DNA from: Blastomussa wellsi
Lineage: Eukaryota > Cnidaria > Anthozoa > Scleractinia > Plerogyridae
Assembly (NCBI GenBank): GCA_947652115.1
Contig: OX393567.1
Location: 22,567,532-22,631,531, forward strand
Direction: 5' to 3'
Length of the DNA: 64,000 nt
Positions 41,501 to 55,274 of the stretch are shown piece after piece. The translations under genes and the position numbers were made by a program. How positions within the stretch are numbered: position 1 is the first letter of the stretch; every line of letters starts with the position of its first letter. The notes under the pieces were generated by a model. That model saw only the letters and a list, made by a program, of their open reading frames with translations. It did not search any database and was not told where the DNA came from.

Positions 41501-44500
41501 TTCAAGGTTTCAACGAAACTAAAGTAACAATGCTTGGGTGATTTTTTAAAACATTCAAATCAATGCGCATTCTTTTTTGGCCTCAAAAATTATATTACTA
41601 AAACACCATTTTGACTGTATTTTGTCAGGCTGAAAGTCGGAAGACGGTGTCACAAAATTAAAAACTACAGTACATGGTTTTTACGACTTTAATTCCGGAT
41701 ACCACGTCAGATAAAAAATGTTCCCTGGATAAGTTGATATCTTACTACGCAAAGTAAAGAACGTAAGACAATACCGATTTATGCATTGAAAAATGTTAAC
41801 ATTGTTTCGAGTTTTTCATCAGATAGGTTAAAATTTGGTCGGCAGCTTTCAAACGTTTCGTCAATGTCGTTTAGCACATCCCGGGATAAATGACCGTATA
41901 AAATTTCTTTGCCATATCGTCTCGCATTCATTTGTTCGGACAAAGTAAATCCTTCAAAATGATGCCGCTACTTAATGGTCAGTTTAGATTCTGGTAATTA
42001 AACACATAACACAGCGCTTAAAGACGCGCAAAACAAAACTGAAAGGTTTCACCGCAATTTGCAAGTCAATGTTCCAATATACATCTATCCATGATTTTTT
42101 TATTTAGCTTCAATTTAATTCGAATTCAGACTTAGATCATCTAAATGACAAGTACACAAATTAAAATAAAAACTGCATGCTGTGGTTCAGGTGGAACGTT
42201 TCGCAACTGATCTAGTTTAGTCTATGTAGTCTATATTGTTTAGTTCTAGTAATACGTTGTTGATTTTTTCTTGAATGATGAGTGAGCTAGAGCCTGCATG
42301 CTTTTTGCAGGATTTCAATTATCCTTGAAGTAAAATAAAAGCCCATAAAGAGAGTAAAGATGTATGAGTCAATAATGACACCAACTTGTAGAGAAATTTG
42401 ATCTATATTTTTCTTATGAAAGATAATTGTTCTTTTGGGGGTTTTGTTTTCTTGTTTTTCATTTTTGCTATGTATACGGGGTTTTGGTCAGCCTGAGGTT
42501 GCTAAATGATTCCTCACTTTCTAGCTATTTTAAAGTATTAGTTAACTGTGAAATTTTATAATTTTTTTTAAACTTTGATTAACACTTTGACGATCGTAAG
42601 ATAAAAAAATTAAATGAAGATTTGAAATCGAAACGCGTGTTTTTATGTTTATCAGTTGCCTTCGACGACTGCGTGTAAGTTTTGCGCCAAACCTTTATGA
42701 AGATGATTACGATTTTGTTGAAACCGGCGAGTGGATGAATTTATATTCCGATTGTTTGAGGTCACGAGTGGAATTGAGCCGGTGGCTTGCAGCTTTACCC
42801 ATATGATAAGGAGATATTTTATTGTCAATCTACTGTTTTTAAATTGGATGGAATAAAACAATATTTTTATATGCCAAGTATAACAACTACAGTGTAATAC
42901 AAACACCGAAACCGGCTTTTGGAGAAAATATATTGCCCGTCACTGAATTAAATGGCAAGGAATAGAGCTATCGATGACTGTTTTGCAACACAAAGCCGGC
43001 CTGTGTTATAAAATTGAAAAGCTATGGAAACCATTTCAAAAAAACTTAATAATGTTGCTGTATTGTATTCTCTCGCGAGGGTGTCAAGATAACGCATAAC
43101 ACCTCTATGTGAACTTTTAGAACCGATGGAATTGAAAACCACACAGGCAAATAGAGCACATTTGTTTCGTTCGTTTGATAGCTGCCGAAAGGAAATCTGT
43201 GTTTAACTGCGGTTTTCCGTAGAGTAAATGTTTCGCTAAATGCGTGGTTTTCAAATCGTGACGAATTTTCTGGTAAATAGCGAATGTAATGACGTCCGTA
43301 GCTCCGCACTAAATATATGTATATTAGCTAGAATAAATCTACTGACAAAGCACTGTTTGTAAGCTGCGGAACTTTTTTAAAAGCCTATTGCTAACGCAAC
43401 ATTTTAATATCCTTTAAAGGATTCGTGTGTGAATACTCGAAACATTCTTAACCCAAAGTGAAACTCGACCAAACCAACCGAGTGTAAAGTTTATAAGACA
43501 AAGTTTACGTTCTCTTTCACGTTTTCGTCACGGCTCGTTGTCGATACCTGAGTTCAACCGTGTTTACTCAAGTCTACACTTTTTATATCAGCCCCATACC
43601 TTATTCTTTTCCCCCAGTTGTGGATATCATTGCCTAAGAAAAGCTAAATTCTTTGAAAGTGTCGAAAAGTGAGCGGAACTTACAAGTTAAACCAGGGTTT
43701 ACTACACATTGGCGAACTACCCGTAACCTGTAGCACTAACAATGAATTTCTCGCCAGCACGAAGTGTACACAGTTGATGAAGTGTGTTTGCCCGCATTCT
43801 CTCTGATCTTGCGAACAATTACAATTCCCAAAAGACTATTTTTATTAACTGCTTAGGGGTGCGACATTCAAAAGTACAAACGCAATTTTATAATGGCTCT
43901 TGCGGCGGCTAGATCGATTTATTTTCTAAATTTGCCAGGTGAAGAAGTAGAGATGGAGCTCTTGTTATAAGAATGTCCCAAAGAAAAATCTTTGCGGTCA
44001 ACCATGACACTTCAGAAATACAAGTAATGATACTAGCAATCAACGACTACTTCATAGCTCAATTTCACGCTACATTTCGTAAGAATAGAACTGATTTTCG
44101 GAACAATTAAGGCTTTCTTGTATAAACGGTTATTTGGCAGCGGTGGTTGCAGCAAGGTTACTTATATAGATACATTATCAACTCTTAACTTGTTGCTAAA
44201 TCCGTTTTGATGCTGTACTTACATAGGAAATCATCGGGATATTTGCGGCTGCGGCCAGCCTTGCTTGTGTTTTACAGGTGCATCCAGGCCCAATGATACC
44301 TTGTACCCCTTTTTCCAACTGATACAGCATCGCTTTGAGTGAAAGCTCCTCGTTGCACTGAGTATCATTCCACACAAATGTTATTTGATGCCCAGGAAGC
44401 AACGATGAATCGTTGTTGACTGCTTTTACAGCCAGTACCAATGCTGAAGCGTACTGTCCAGTAGCGGCTGAAACATTAGCCGACACATTATACGGCAGTA

Positions 44501-44621
44501 AAAATCCCAATGTAACCACACCGGCCTCCGATCTTATAGTTTGTAAAGACAAAACAAACAAAACCTGAAGCCATAACTTGTTGTTGTTGCTAGACGGTGC
44601 ACTCAGTGTTCTCAAGTTCAT
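36409..44621 (-). CDS. rGC gene C: ectodomain-only receptor guanylate cyclase paralogue (6 exons)
   Basis: Six intact minus-strand exons: 44223-44621, 39045-39351, 38521-38828, 37375-37510, 37010-37096, 36409-36561. They give about 463 codons with phases 0,1,0,1,1,1, exactly as in genes B and D. The ATG at 44621 opens a leader and hydrophobic stretch (WLQVLFVLSLQ), then LGFLLPYN, FVWNDTQC, IIGPGCTCKTQARLAAA and PMISY. Later exons carry LYPTFSRT, GLNNGHFAFIMF, AYLYDAVFQYAVALN and GILGYD-like motifs. The last exon ends in a cysteine-rich juxtamembrane stretch (CGSCGEHC) at a phase-1 donor. No membrane, kinase or cyclase exon lies between 36409 and gene B's first exon at 34875. Either these exons splice onto gene B's exon 7 onward, or reading into the intron ends at a TAG (36386-36388) after eight extra residues to give a soluble ectodomain, or C is a truncated duplicate. 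Intact sites and frames argue against simple decay. Confidence 0.82.
36795..36970. repeat. GGAACACC foldback element, copy 2
   Basis: Same layout as 13260-13438: TACTAAAACCAGGAACACCG at the left and tandem GTGTTCC units with TTTCAGTACATGCC at the right. The repeats are more diverged. It lies in gene C between exons 5 and 6. Confidence 0.72.
38448..38505. repeat. (ATT)n microsatellite next to gene C exon 3 donor
   Basis: About 17 ATT units with a CATCAT start lie 15-16 bp inside the intron from the exon 3 donor (38520, minus strand). Reading through it in the other direction gives the long asparagine run seen in a fake ORF. Confidence 0.85.
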
Positions 44622-46305
44622 TTCTTTCCGACCCGCACGCGTTGCGCGATCCTAATACTACTTCAAATCGTCCAGCTTGGACTGCCTCGAGACTTGCATG
44701 ACTGAAGGATCAACGCCGCATCCTGAAAACGAGATTGCAACAAAACTTCGTCAACTCCGCACCGTTTTAGTGCCTTGATGAATAATTTATAAATAATATA
44801 ATCCCTCTGCATATGCAGTTCATTTGGTGAGTAAACCGTGTCCAAGACGACCAATGGGAAGATTTCTTTGGAAGTTTCGTTTAAGTGAAGTATTTAGCTT
44901 TCAGTTGATCTTGTCATTGTCTTACTCGCCGTCCTTTGTGTTTGTAAAAGCAAAGAAGAGGAAAACGCATTCTCAATTTGACGTCGATTAAGAACGTTTT
45001 TGAAGTTAAAAAACAAACAGATGTTCTAATTAAATAGATCGAATGTCAGTTGATAAAAGAAGGCTAGGCGGCAAGGCGTCGCAAACGAAAAATGTTGGAA
45101 TGGACCTGGGAATTAGATTTGCACAGAAAAGAGCCCAAGTCAACTCTTTGTAATTATAAATAAAGTCATTAAGTTTTCGCAGAAAATATTAATAATTTCC
45201 CGCACAGCGACGAAAAGCATGAGCAGAAATTAAATGTTCACAAGACACTTTTTCCCAAATCAGAGCGCTTCAGGGTTATATATAGCTTTAATTAAAAAGA
45301 AACAGTTCTTCAGGGTTACAAGACAGGAGAAACAGGACTCCAGGCATTTATGACATTGCAGCATGGCTGTGAAAGATATTACGAATCAAAATTCGTTTTC
45401 GTAACATGTTTCCGAGAATTTCAAGTTAGTACCCGTTTGAGTTGACCAGTTTCAGTTGTCGTACCAAACGATGGTCACAACTAAATCATCTAATTTGCTA
45501 TCAGGTTTTTTTTTTCTTTAAGGAAGGAAGAACGTCTGAAAGACACCTGATTACAGGTTAGAGATCGTCGCCCTGCTTGGTAATCAGATTTTTAAAACAT
45601 GATATAAAGTGTCCGAATTTGTTAATTTATGATTCAGGAGCAGATCTACGTTTTTAGCAGCGCGGCGGAAGGATTTTATCGCAAGGGACGGTGGACTTAT
45701 ATTTAAACATAAACTCTGGATCACAAACGGCTTTTAATTCGAGAGTCCATTCCGATCTTAAGTCTTCAAATTTCAACTACCTTGCATATTTATTTTATTG
45801 GACAATAAAACGTCTCACTTGAGATGGCAGTTAACAAAATCTTGACATTTCTGGTGGGGCCCGGATCATGTACATAGAACCAAAGTTCAATAGGCATTTT
45901 TAAATGGATCTTAAAACTTCGAGTATCTCTGAAGAAGTATCTCTGAAGAAAAACTTAGGAGCGAGTCGATACGTCAAGGAGTGTCATATCAAAAATCATT
46001 TACTCCAAGCGAAATAGGTTTCATTAAGTTATCGACATATTTCTCCGCCGAACATTATTGATAACGCTAAAAATAGTTCAGTTGTTTGAATAGTCAAATA
46101 GCACAAGAGCAGGATTTGACCTTTTCACCGGAGAAAAAAACAAGAAATGTTATGGAACTAACTAAAGTACACGAATAAGGACGATATTCTGTGTGTCATA
46201 AAATGCTAGAAGTATGGAACGTTTCTATCCTTGATTATCGAACGTTATCTTCAGTAAAATATCAATAAATTCACTTTTCACTACATGCATTTTTATGCTT
46301 TATTT

Positions 46306-46361
46306 AAGAAATAGAAAACATGTACTGTGCTTCTATCGAGTTATAGAAACACGAGTGGAAG

Positions 46362-46392
<31 letters not shown>

Positions 46393-46439
46393 GAGCCGTA
46401 GGCGAGTGTTTCCACAGCTTTTTCGAGTTCTCCCAAACT

Positions 46440-46476
<37 letters not shown>

Positions 46477-46496
46477 TACATGTTTTCTATTTCTTT
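46306..46496. repeat. 190-bp palindrome, intergenic between C and D
   Basis: Arms of about 85-90 bp (AAGAAATAGAAAACATGTAC, TCTATCGAGTTATAGAAACA, AGTTTGGGAGAACGAG, GCTGTGGGAACAC) are followed by their near-perfect reverse complement. A partial extra copy of the CGAGTTATAGAAACACGA tract occurs at about 46614-46632. Confidence 0.8.
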
Positions 46497-47266
46497 TAGA
46501 AAACACCGCGACGAGAAAAAGAAAAACAACTTGTTAACTTTGATTATCAAAATGTAAATTCTCTTTGCTCGCGCCATCATTACGTCAACAGCTCGTGCTA
46601 GTTCTGTGTCTCCATCGAGTTATAGAAACACGATTTTTAACCAATCAGTGCGCGTATTTTCTTAGGACTGTTTTCTAAATCTAAATAGTTATATAATGAA
46701 ACTGGTGAATCATATTGCGAACCTATGACAAGCAGTATATCTCAGAGAAGTGATATGATAGGCATGATATGCAAAAACCAATTCGATTGTTATTAAAGCA
46801 TCGCTGTAAGAATAAGTGTTAGGTAAACGTGTTTCTCTTTCTGCTTAATGACTGTAGTAATAAATTGCGTTTTAATGTGGCGGTTGCTAACTTTTTATGG
46901 ATTATGCTCATCAAGAAATTGTGGTATAGATGTACGTACAAAACATGTCATTTACGTTTCGAAAATTGAGTTGGTTCTTTGAGTTTTCTTTGAATCGGAA
47001 AATTTATCGCACCCCTGATGGCGTAAGAAGAATTATACTTAAAAGCACCTTTTTTGCAAGCTTAGAGTGAGGCTCGAATTCGAGAATATTTTGGGAGATA
47101 AGACGATGTTTTGAAAGACACGAAGACTGCAACATAACAATAATAATAATAATAACTAAAAGGGGCATTGTCACGGGTATTTTGCAGTTTCGTTTTGCAG
47201 GGTCAATTCTACCAAAATCACTGCTTTTTGCCTGTTATTGTGCAAACAATGTTCCAACAGACTCAC

Positions 47267-47948
47267 CAAGATGAATTCAGCTGAAATTTGAGCAGGGAAA
47301 CAGACCATAATATTTTTGGCAAAGTTTTTCAAAGTACAATCATTTCCATCCTCATCATCTGTGACAGCATACAAGAATCAATAGTTTCAATATAGTATTA
47401 TAGTATTCGACAACAAAATTAGACCATTATTATTAGGTTTCCCTTGTTGCATCCGCGGTAAAGTGGAGTCTTTCATCGAGACAAAATAGCCCCTATATAT
47501 TCGGATCATTAGAATAGCTGGCGTGGTTTAAACTTTGGTAAGGAGGAGCAGAGATCAAATTTTCAGTGTTGTGAGCGGTACGGAGAAGTGAGGTGCTATT
47601 TGCTGTGAGCGGTACCGACCCAAGAAGTGGAGGGAAAATCAGCCGGAACAAAACCCGATGATTTTTATAAAATAGGTTTTAGGCGAATAGGTTTTGGTGC
47701 GAATTGCTGCGCTTATACGGCAAGAGCGATTTTAAAGAAGTTTGATCGGGTATCACTTTCATTCAAGGCAGATTGATTATAGTGATTTACGGTTTTTAAA
47801 TTAAATTTCAATTGCATGTTATATTGCAGCTGATATTCGCGTTTAAGACAAACCAAAGTCAATGCATGGAAAAGAAACTTACGTGAAGAAAGCATGTGAG
47901 TCACCGCTGGATGGATTAAACGATTGTGGTATTTCTCGAAAGCGACAA
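47267..47948 (-). CDS. Candidate exon pair of an unrecognised minus-strand gene
   Basis: Two segments with clean borders fit in phase: 47883-47948 (acceptor TTGTTTCAG, donor CAC|GTAAGT, phase 1 in and out) and 47267-47358 (acceptor GTCACAG, donor TTG|GTGAGT, phase 1 in, 0 out). The join reads VAFEKYHNRLIHPAVTHMLS followed by a segment with DDEDGNDCTLKNFAKN and AQISAEFIL. No family is recognised and neither flank shows further exons. It could be chance or part of an upstream exon set for gene C. Confidence 0.2.
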
Positions 47949-48597
47949 CTGAAACAACAACATGGGAGCACTGATAACAAAATTTTGCGTTAGAAGTGCA
48001 TTGTAAATGAAAAAATCTGAGGCAACCAAATTTAAACAATTACCCCGCGCATAGATATGACGTTATTCATGACCAAAAAGATGACATTTAATTTCGGCTC
48101 TTTTTATGCTTAATTTCATTAATGGATAGGCAATGAATAAAGATCAAATGGCTTGTAAACAATGACTAGTACGCACGACTCCCTAGAGAACAAGCGTGCT
48201 ATCAGGCATGTATTGGAAACTTAAATTACCAGTTAGGCAATACTAATGAATCAAGATTTGAATTTTGTAACTTTTCGTCGGAAATTAATAAACACAACAT
48301 AAGCGCGAATCAAAGATTTTCTCTGCGTTTTCGATTGTAAGTTCTTAACCCATTGCTGCGTGAAGGTGCGCAGGCAATATCTGTACGACGAGCGAGGGAA
48401 AATCGTAAAAGCAAATTTTGTGGTGGATATCTCTTAGCTATATAACAGATAAGAAATAATAGTAACCAGTAGTACTCAAACAGTTCAGTAATTAATCTTT
48501 CGTTTGAAGAAAGATTACATTTTCATCTGAAATTTCCATTGTAAATTATTTTCGCAAATTTTCTGAACGCACGAAATTAGCCCGCGCAGCACATTTA

Positions 48598-49665
48598 GAT
48601 CGTTTTCACGTGATGTCAACGGGTACTAAAATCCAAGACTAAAGAAGTATCAAAGTTTTTATCCTTATCAGGCATAAGAGGTACAAAACTGATATCCGTT
48701 AACAATTTTTCAGCTCAATAGCATCTTCCATTTAGAAACTAGTAGGTATACTTTTGTGATTTTTAGCCATTTGAGAAGTCGAAGTAGTAGGAAAAGTGTT
48801 CATGTAAATGTTTGTTTCGCCATGACAGATTATCATTGGCTCAGATAAGTAAAGTAAGTTCCAGATACATACATACATAAACTTAACTAAAAGTTAACCT
48901 TTACTGATTGAAATCGCTGTTTGGTTGTCTTATTCTTTTAGAATCCAGTGTAGTGGATATTGTGACCGTTTAATTTATAGTATAAACGGTCCATTAGGTC
49001 TTAATTCCTCTTAAGATAACATAGTGCGAACCCATCGCTTGTTCTAACTGTCCAGCATTATGTCCATTATGACGTCGTGTGTGAGTGCGACCTCGTGACC
49101 ATAAAAAAAATAAATCGAAAACCATTGAGCGAACAGAGTCAAAAAACTATGAAATTATAGAAGATAAATAAAGTATACACTTCGCCAAGTTTCAGGTGTG
49201 CATTATTCCAAACTTCAGATATTCGTCGAAATATTCCGCACAAATTTACAGAGCCCAGTATGGAGCCACCATATTGGTGTACCTCAGTGAAACACCAATA
49301 TGGCGTCCGGAAGTAATGTAAACATCTAGAATTTACTTCGTTTATCTAGGCGACTGATTAACTGTACTGAACAAACAATTATTTATATAAACACTTTTCC
49401 TAATACTTAAACTTCTGAAATGGCTAAAACTCGCGAGATGAGTATGGTCGAGTATTTCGACAAACACGATCGTAACTTTATGTCACGCACCGCCATAACT
49501 CTGACATTCAAAATGCGCTGGTTTCCAAACGAAGAACGCTGTTGAGCTGAAAAGTTGTACATAAATATAAATTTCACATCTCCTATGCCTGATGAGTATA
49601 AAAAGTTCGATGGCTCTTTGGTATTGGATTTTGGAATTTGATGACGTCACGTGAAAACGCTCTGT
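48598..49665. repeat. About 1.07-kb foldback element between genes C and D
   Basis: The left arm (about 48598-48885) and right arm (about 49300-49665) are diverged inverted copies. Both ends carry the tract CGTTTTCACGTGAYGTCA. Shared inner tracts are CATCAGGCATA, TTTTCAGCTCAA, TTTTTAGCCATTT and AGGAAAAGTGTT. The loop contains a short ATATTGGTGT palindrome (49265-49305). It is a non-autonomous foldback with no transposase visible. Confidence 0.65.
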
Positions 49666-50254
49666 AGGAAATATTCCTTTCATACAAAATGTAAGTATCT
49701 CTTTGCAATGGTTTCTACACGGTTACTGTATAAAAGAGTACTTTCATACTCTGCGCAATTTGCAAACTTTCAAATAAAGCCAAATTATGCACACTATATT
49801 CGAGGAACTACCTCAAAGTCCGTTTTAATTTATATTTTATTCTTTTTTTTTTCTAATTTTGTTTGTATTATAGATGTTTTCGCGACTTTAACGTTTGCTT
49901 TCCTCGGTAAGAAGTCGACTCATTAGCTCCTGAAGTCTTCAGGTACAACCATTTTCATGCTGAAGCAGCTCGTAATTGTTCTGCTTGAAACCATCCGCGT
50001 CTCGAAATATAGAATAAATTATCACCTGTACTGATGTTCACAAAAGCCGACATTTAAGGAAGTATATATTTGAGGCATTTTGTAAAACTTTTCAAAAACT
50101 GCAAATATAATACAGCCAATAAATTCAAAAACCACAAAAAAATGCAACATCATAGAAATTACTTTTTACTCTCCGCCTAGGCGGAACCGGAGTCAAGACG
50201 AACAGAAAACCGCCAAAAGGCGTTCCGAAAACAGCTGTAACGGTCGTTGCGAAA

Positions 50255-51702
50255 TATATATAAACCGGTATCAGAAGTGTTGAACCTTCTTTGCCGTAGA
50301 ACAATTTATGGAAGATTTAACGGATTAATTCAAAGCACTTAGAATTAATTCTTCATTGAAATGCCCGGCAAGAATTTGACTCGTACAAAACGAAGTGGAT
50401 CGGTAAGTGTTTCTGCACTTCGTTTAGATGACCAATGGAAAGCTCTTTATTTACGTAAATTGAAAATTCTTTTTCAAATCGGCAACTTCGAGCGTATTAG
50501 CGGCGATGATATACATTGATAGCCTATAATGATAAAATTGATCCAAAGAAATGCTTTAAATTCGCATTTTATCTTTTAGCGAAAGAAGTCTATTATATTT
50601 TTTATTGAATGACGTCGGTCGAGTCGCTTCTTGGATCATAGATTTTAATTGAGTAAACCTTAGCCGAAAAAATAATTGTCCTTTTTGGCCGATGCTGGTA
50701 AATGGTTAGCCTTTTAAAACTTAAATTTAAAAATGCTTAAATATCCGACAAGTGGAGAAAACAAATAGTTATTTGAAACATATATTGCGTTAAGACTGTG
50801 TTAAGTTTATTTGCCGCGGTTTCCTGTTTCGTAATACATATCCAAAAACATCCAAACTTTCCCACCGCTTAACAAAAAGTAGGAGCGCAATTTCGCATAT
50901 TCCTTTTTCCTTGTTTAGTGCCATCTATGTTTTTCCTCACAAAATAAAAACCTGAATTGATAAAAATCACAGCTAGCAAAATAAACCTCAACAAACAATC
51001 ATTGCGGTCTCTACTCCTTACACAAGTTTCATTAATTTTCATTTGGTAGCAAACATAGACTGCAGCAGAGAAATCGATAGTTGTTGTGCGACATCATTTT
51101 CTGTGTCCAAACTTGAAAATAATTTTACCTTTAGTATTGCATTCTTCGTCTCGTGGTAAAAAGTATAGCCAATGAAACTACCTTGAAATTTTCACCTTCC
51201 ACCAGCAATTTCAAATCCGGTAACGGTTTACAGGGGAACGATAGTTTGTTAACGCATTTCGTGAAAAACAAATTGCCGTAGCGGCGATATGGCACCAAAA
51301 TTGTGGGAAATCAACCGGAGGTTAACGTCCAATTGAAAACAACAGACGCTCAATAAAGCATAAATACCATAATGGATGGAATAACAGATGATAGCATCCC
51401 ACATTATATTTTAATTGTACATCCAAATTCAGCAACTCATTAAAGCGTCGAAAACTCTTCGAGCAAAACTTTACACAATACCTTCACAGGTGTACTTCAG
51501 AAAAATTCCTACCTGCGCTGTTTTAATGGAAACTACCGCAAACTATATATATATCAATGGAAAGGTTTTGAATTGTAGAATTCGAAAAAATATCTGCTAT
51601 GCTGTTCGTCAATTTCGTGAAAAGAAAGACGCCGATAAACAGAAAAAAACTGACTGTCGTTCCGCCGAATTAATCGGGTATCAAAGGCAAACGCTGATGT
51701 AA
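50255..51702 (+). CDS. Candidate two-exon plus-strand gene with TATA box (hypothetical, 103 aa)
   Basis: A TATA-like TATATATAAA (50255-50264) is followed about 97 bases later by ATG (50361) reading MPGKNLTRTKRSGS and a consensus GTAAGT donor at 50403 in phase 0. The next good acceptor in phase is at 51432; exon 51433-51702 reads QLIKASKTLRAKLYTIPSQV and continues open to a TAA at 51700-51702, basic and without a known motif. The joined frame is 103 residues. Ninety open codons are unusual in such AT-rich sequence, but no family is recognisable and splicing is untested. A tiny upstream ORF sits between TATA and ATG. Confidence 0.25.
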
Positions 51703-54700
51703 AAGCACTGCACCGTGTTAACCAGCAAGCATCAATCTCTCAAAGTGTGTCAGGGATTTCCTGTATTCCGATCAGTTATCTTTTCATAAACCCGTAAAAG
51801 TTACAGCTTCGAAAATCATCCCGGTCTCGATGCATTCGCAGTTGCCAAAAGAAAAATATTCAAAATTTTAAAAATGCTTGACGCAGTTTTGTTCCTCAAT
51901 GCTTAATGAATGTTCTGGCCAAATTTCGCTAAAATCCGCCAATGCTATATGCCCTATTAATTCGTTTAAACAGATGGCATTCTCGCCAAAAACAAAAGCG
52001 GGCTTTCGCCCTTCAAAGCCTTTACTGAGACATCCGTCAACAGAATGTGCCGCCAGCCAATCAGATGGCGTTCACAGCGAGCGAAAAAGGATTTTCGCGG
52101 AAATTCTAGGACAATCTTGATCTTATATTGTGTGCCTTTAACGCATGATACCGTATTCAAAGACATGTTTATTTGGTTTAGGTTCGACAATGATGTCTTT
52201 GAATTGATTTGCGAGAACTGACTTTGCAAAATAAAGCAGTAAGCAAATAACAGTAACGCGGTCCTCGTAATAAGAGTTCCCAGAGGGGGGGGGGGGCCGC
52301 CACGCTATTAGGTTTATGACACCTTACAGTTTTATTATTAACTTTTATTAAAAAACCTTTTTTTCTAAATCGCTCGTGCAGGTTTCACGATTTTAATTTC
52401 ATCTTTTGCGAAATATTAGGTTTTATAACAATCTTCCTTTCAGTGTTAAAAAGTTTTTTCGTCCAAAGTAGCTCTCTGAAGGTATTGTGTAACCTTAACA
52501 TTTGAGATCGCAATCTATCAGCATTCGCGAGAAGTCAATTAACAAATCACGGCGCGAGATTTTGGTTTATGGCCACGCCTCCTTGAAACGTTTTAACTAT
52601 TTTACATTGTATTGTACTTGAGATTAGTTGGGGGCTTTCATTTTCAAAGAAGAATTTTTCCTTAGGATAGCTTTTCCAAAAAAGAAAAGGGAAACAAAAA
52701 ACGGAGCTACTGAATGTTAGATTCCATTCAGTAATCCCGCCAAGTCTTTGAATTCGATTTATCCCGATAGCCTACGATAGTTGAAGCGGCGAGATCGTTC
52801 AGAGAATCAAGCGGACCGAACAACAGGACAAAGCAATTTTGCAATAACGTATTATATATGTGGCATTGAATGGTATGTGCAAAGAGAAAATCCCGATATC
52901 AAACAGCTGTCACTCAACAAATATGATAACCGAACTTTCAATGACGATGACAAAAGTACCCTATAAAAGACAATGCATTAAATTTCAGATTACTGATCAA
53001 AACATTTTTCAAAAAACTTTTAACAACAAAGATGTTTCTTCCATGAGTAAATTGACTAAATTTAAGACATTACTCTTGTCTGCATCAAACCTGGGTGAAA
53101 CTTTCAAGGAAAGTAGTTCTATGCCAACGCCATGACACACTGTTTTCAGTCTGTTATCAAAAAATTACTCTCATCGACAAATGAACAAAACGTGCGGAGA
53201 CTGTTTAAACGCTCTCAATTTTTTTAAACTTTTCAGTCTTAAAAGTCTTCATGTACACAATGAGTGGCATTTAGCTGCTTTAAAAGTTATGGTCCCGATA
53301 TACAGAAAATTGCTGATTGCTGAGCCATGCGCAATGGTGACATCGATTCGTCGCTACAGTAACAACGATGTCAATCAAATTTACTTTTCTGAAGAATGCA
53401 TTCGATCCCTAGTAAATATATGAGAATCAGCTTGCTCGACCAACATCAGACAGGGAAATATTAGCCATTAGAATTGTGTTAGAGAGCTTATGAAAAATCC
53501 AAATGAACAGCCTTAAAGAGAGCAAATAAAATGCTTCGTTTAATGCTGTTGACTGAACGATGGCGTGAGTATTTTCAAAATAAACGTAACAATAATTATT
53601 CTTGATTGTCACCACCCAAGTTGCCTTAGCTTCTGAACCCAAAATTAGACAAAAACAAATTTTTAGAGCTTCTTTCTTCTTAGTTAATCGCAACGCCAAA
53701 ACAAATTTAAGCGAGAGAAAAAGTTACCTATTAGAAAAAGACTGGTAGTAGGCTAATATATAGTATGATAAAATAATTTTTCGAAGAACCAAGATACATT
53801 TTTTCTTACCTTCAGTCAGGCAAATGCAGGACAGAGGCAAAAAGTATCATTCACTATCGGATTTAGTCATAAAGGTTATATTTTATAAAATATTATATTT
53901 GCAAAAGCCCACCATTACAGCTTGCCAGTTAGCCAACCGCTAAAAGCTTTTTGGTTTACAATCTTAAATTCCTAGCATTGACCAATAGAAAAATGACATT
54001 TTAATGGCTTTACTTAGCTGAGCACGTTGATAGTGATAGCAACAATGCGTGGGGAACCGCCGATCATTAACAGTTGGTTTTTAATATCAATCATCGTCAC
54101 AACTGAATAGTCCTTGAATTAGCCTCGTGTAATCATTTTACCGATTATGTCTATTTTCTTCCATAACGCAGGAGAACGAGCACAATAACACAAGTCAAAA
54201 AAGTTATTTTGATCCAGTCATCATCAGTAACAATATTTTTGTCTTGAAACGGTCGGGGGAGTTATTTTGAACATTACAAACGTGTTCACCGAAGCACTCT
54301 GTAACTACACTTCGAGTATCACAAAAAGATCCTGTCAATTAACGAAATTCTACCACAAGAACTTCCTCATTTTTTTTTCAGGTATTTTTGGCAACCACTT
54401 ATTGCTTGAAGCAGGGGGGAAAAGAGAAAAGTTTGGCTTGTCACAACTCATAACTGTTTAAGGAGTCTATTGTTTCTTGTGTTTTAAAAGTTCCATCGAT
54501 GAAGATGTCGAGATATCCAGTTTTCTTCATCTGTTTGTTAAAGAAAAATTATACTGCGTCGAAAGGTTGAATTGTGCGTTTTCTGAATTGAAATACTCAT
54601 TCAGATTTTAAGCTTCCAATTTTTAATTGCATAGTCGACGCAAGAAAAATAAATGAAACCCCGTTTTGATTCTCAACACTTTGCATGACTATAGATTTTT

Positions 54701-55274
54701 CCCATATGCCAACCTTAAACGAATAGAAAACAAAAGTTCTGAGAGATTCTCCATTTGATGACACTTCAAGACAAGTGTTCAAAGCAGCGAAAACAAACAC
54801 GTATCACACGGATAGTATCCATAAACGCTTTACACTTTGTTATGCGGTTGTGTTGAATCATTTATGTTTTAAAAAAGCACTTACTGCTCCTACCTGTTGT
54901 TCACCTTAAGTCGAAATATAATAAAAATAAAAGCTGTTTAGGTAAATGTGATTGGAAACTGTTCCCATTTTGAGCATAAAAGTCGGTTAACGAAGTTATG
55001 AACTTGAAAGTCCCTATAGTAAAATTTATATTTCTTACAAAGCTTGTATTTCTTCGACTATTCTGACATTTACTAAATTTGGGTTATTAAACATGTGCTT
55101 TGACGATGGGAATGAAATTTCTTATCTCTCACGAGATTGAACTGATCGATCCCAAACGCTAGAAAACCGGCATTGTAACATTATAACTGGTTAAAAGAGA
55201 CTTCTACAGTGGCCGCTCTCGCGCTTAACCTCGCCAGTGAAGACTCTCGAGCAGCCAACTTTTTATATTATAGG
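51703..55274. other. Intergenic stretch, no recognisable gene
   Basis: AT-rich with several ORFs of 60-90 codons on both strands (51878-52120, 52860-53135, 53181-53423, 53427-53699) that lack known motifs. A 12-base G-tract lies at 52286-52297. I cannot support any gene. Confidence 0.45.

Noticed and set aside
52286..52297. G-tract as a functional quadruplex
   Set aside because: A single 12-base G run without further G-runs; too little to support a claim.
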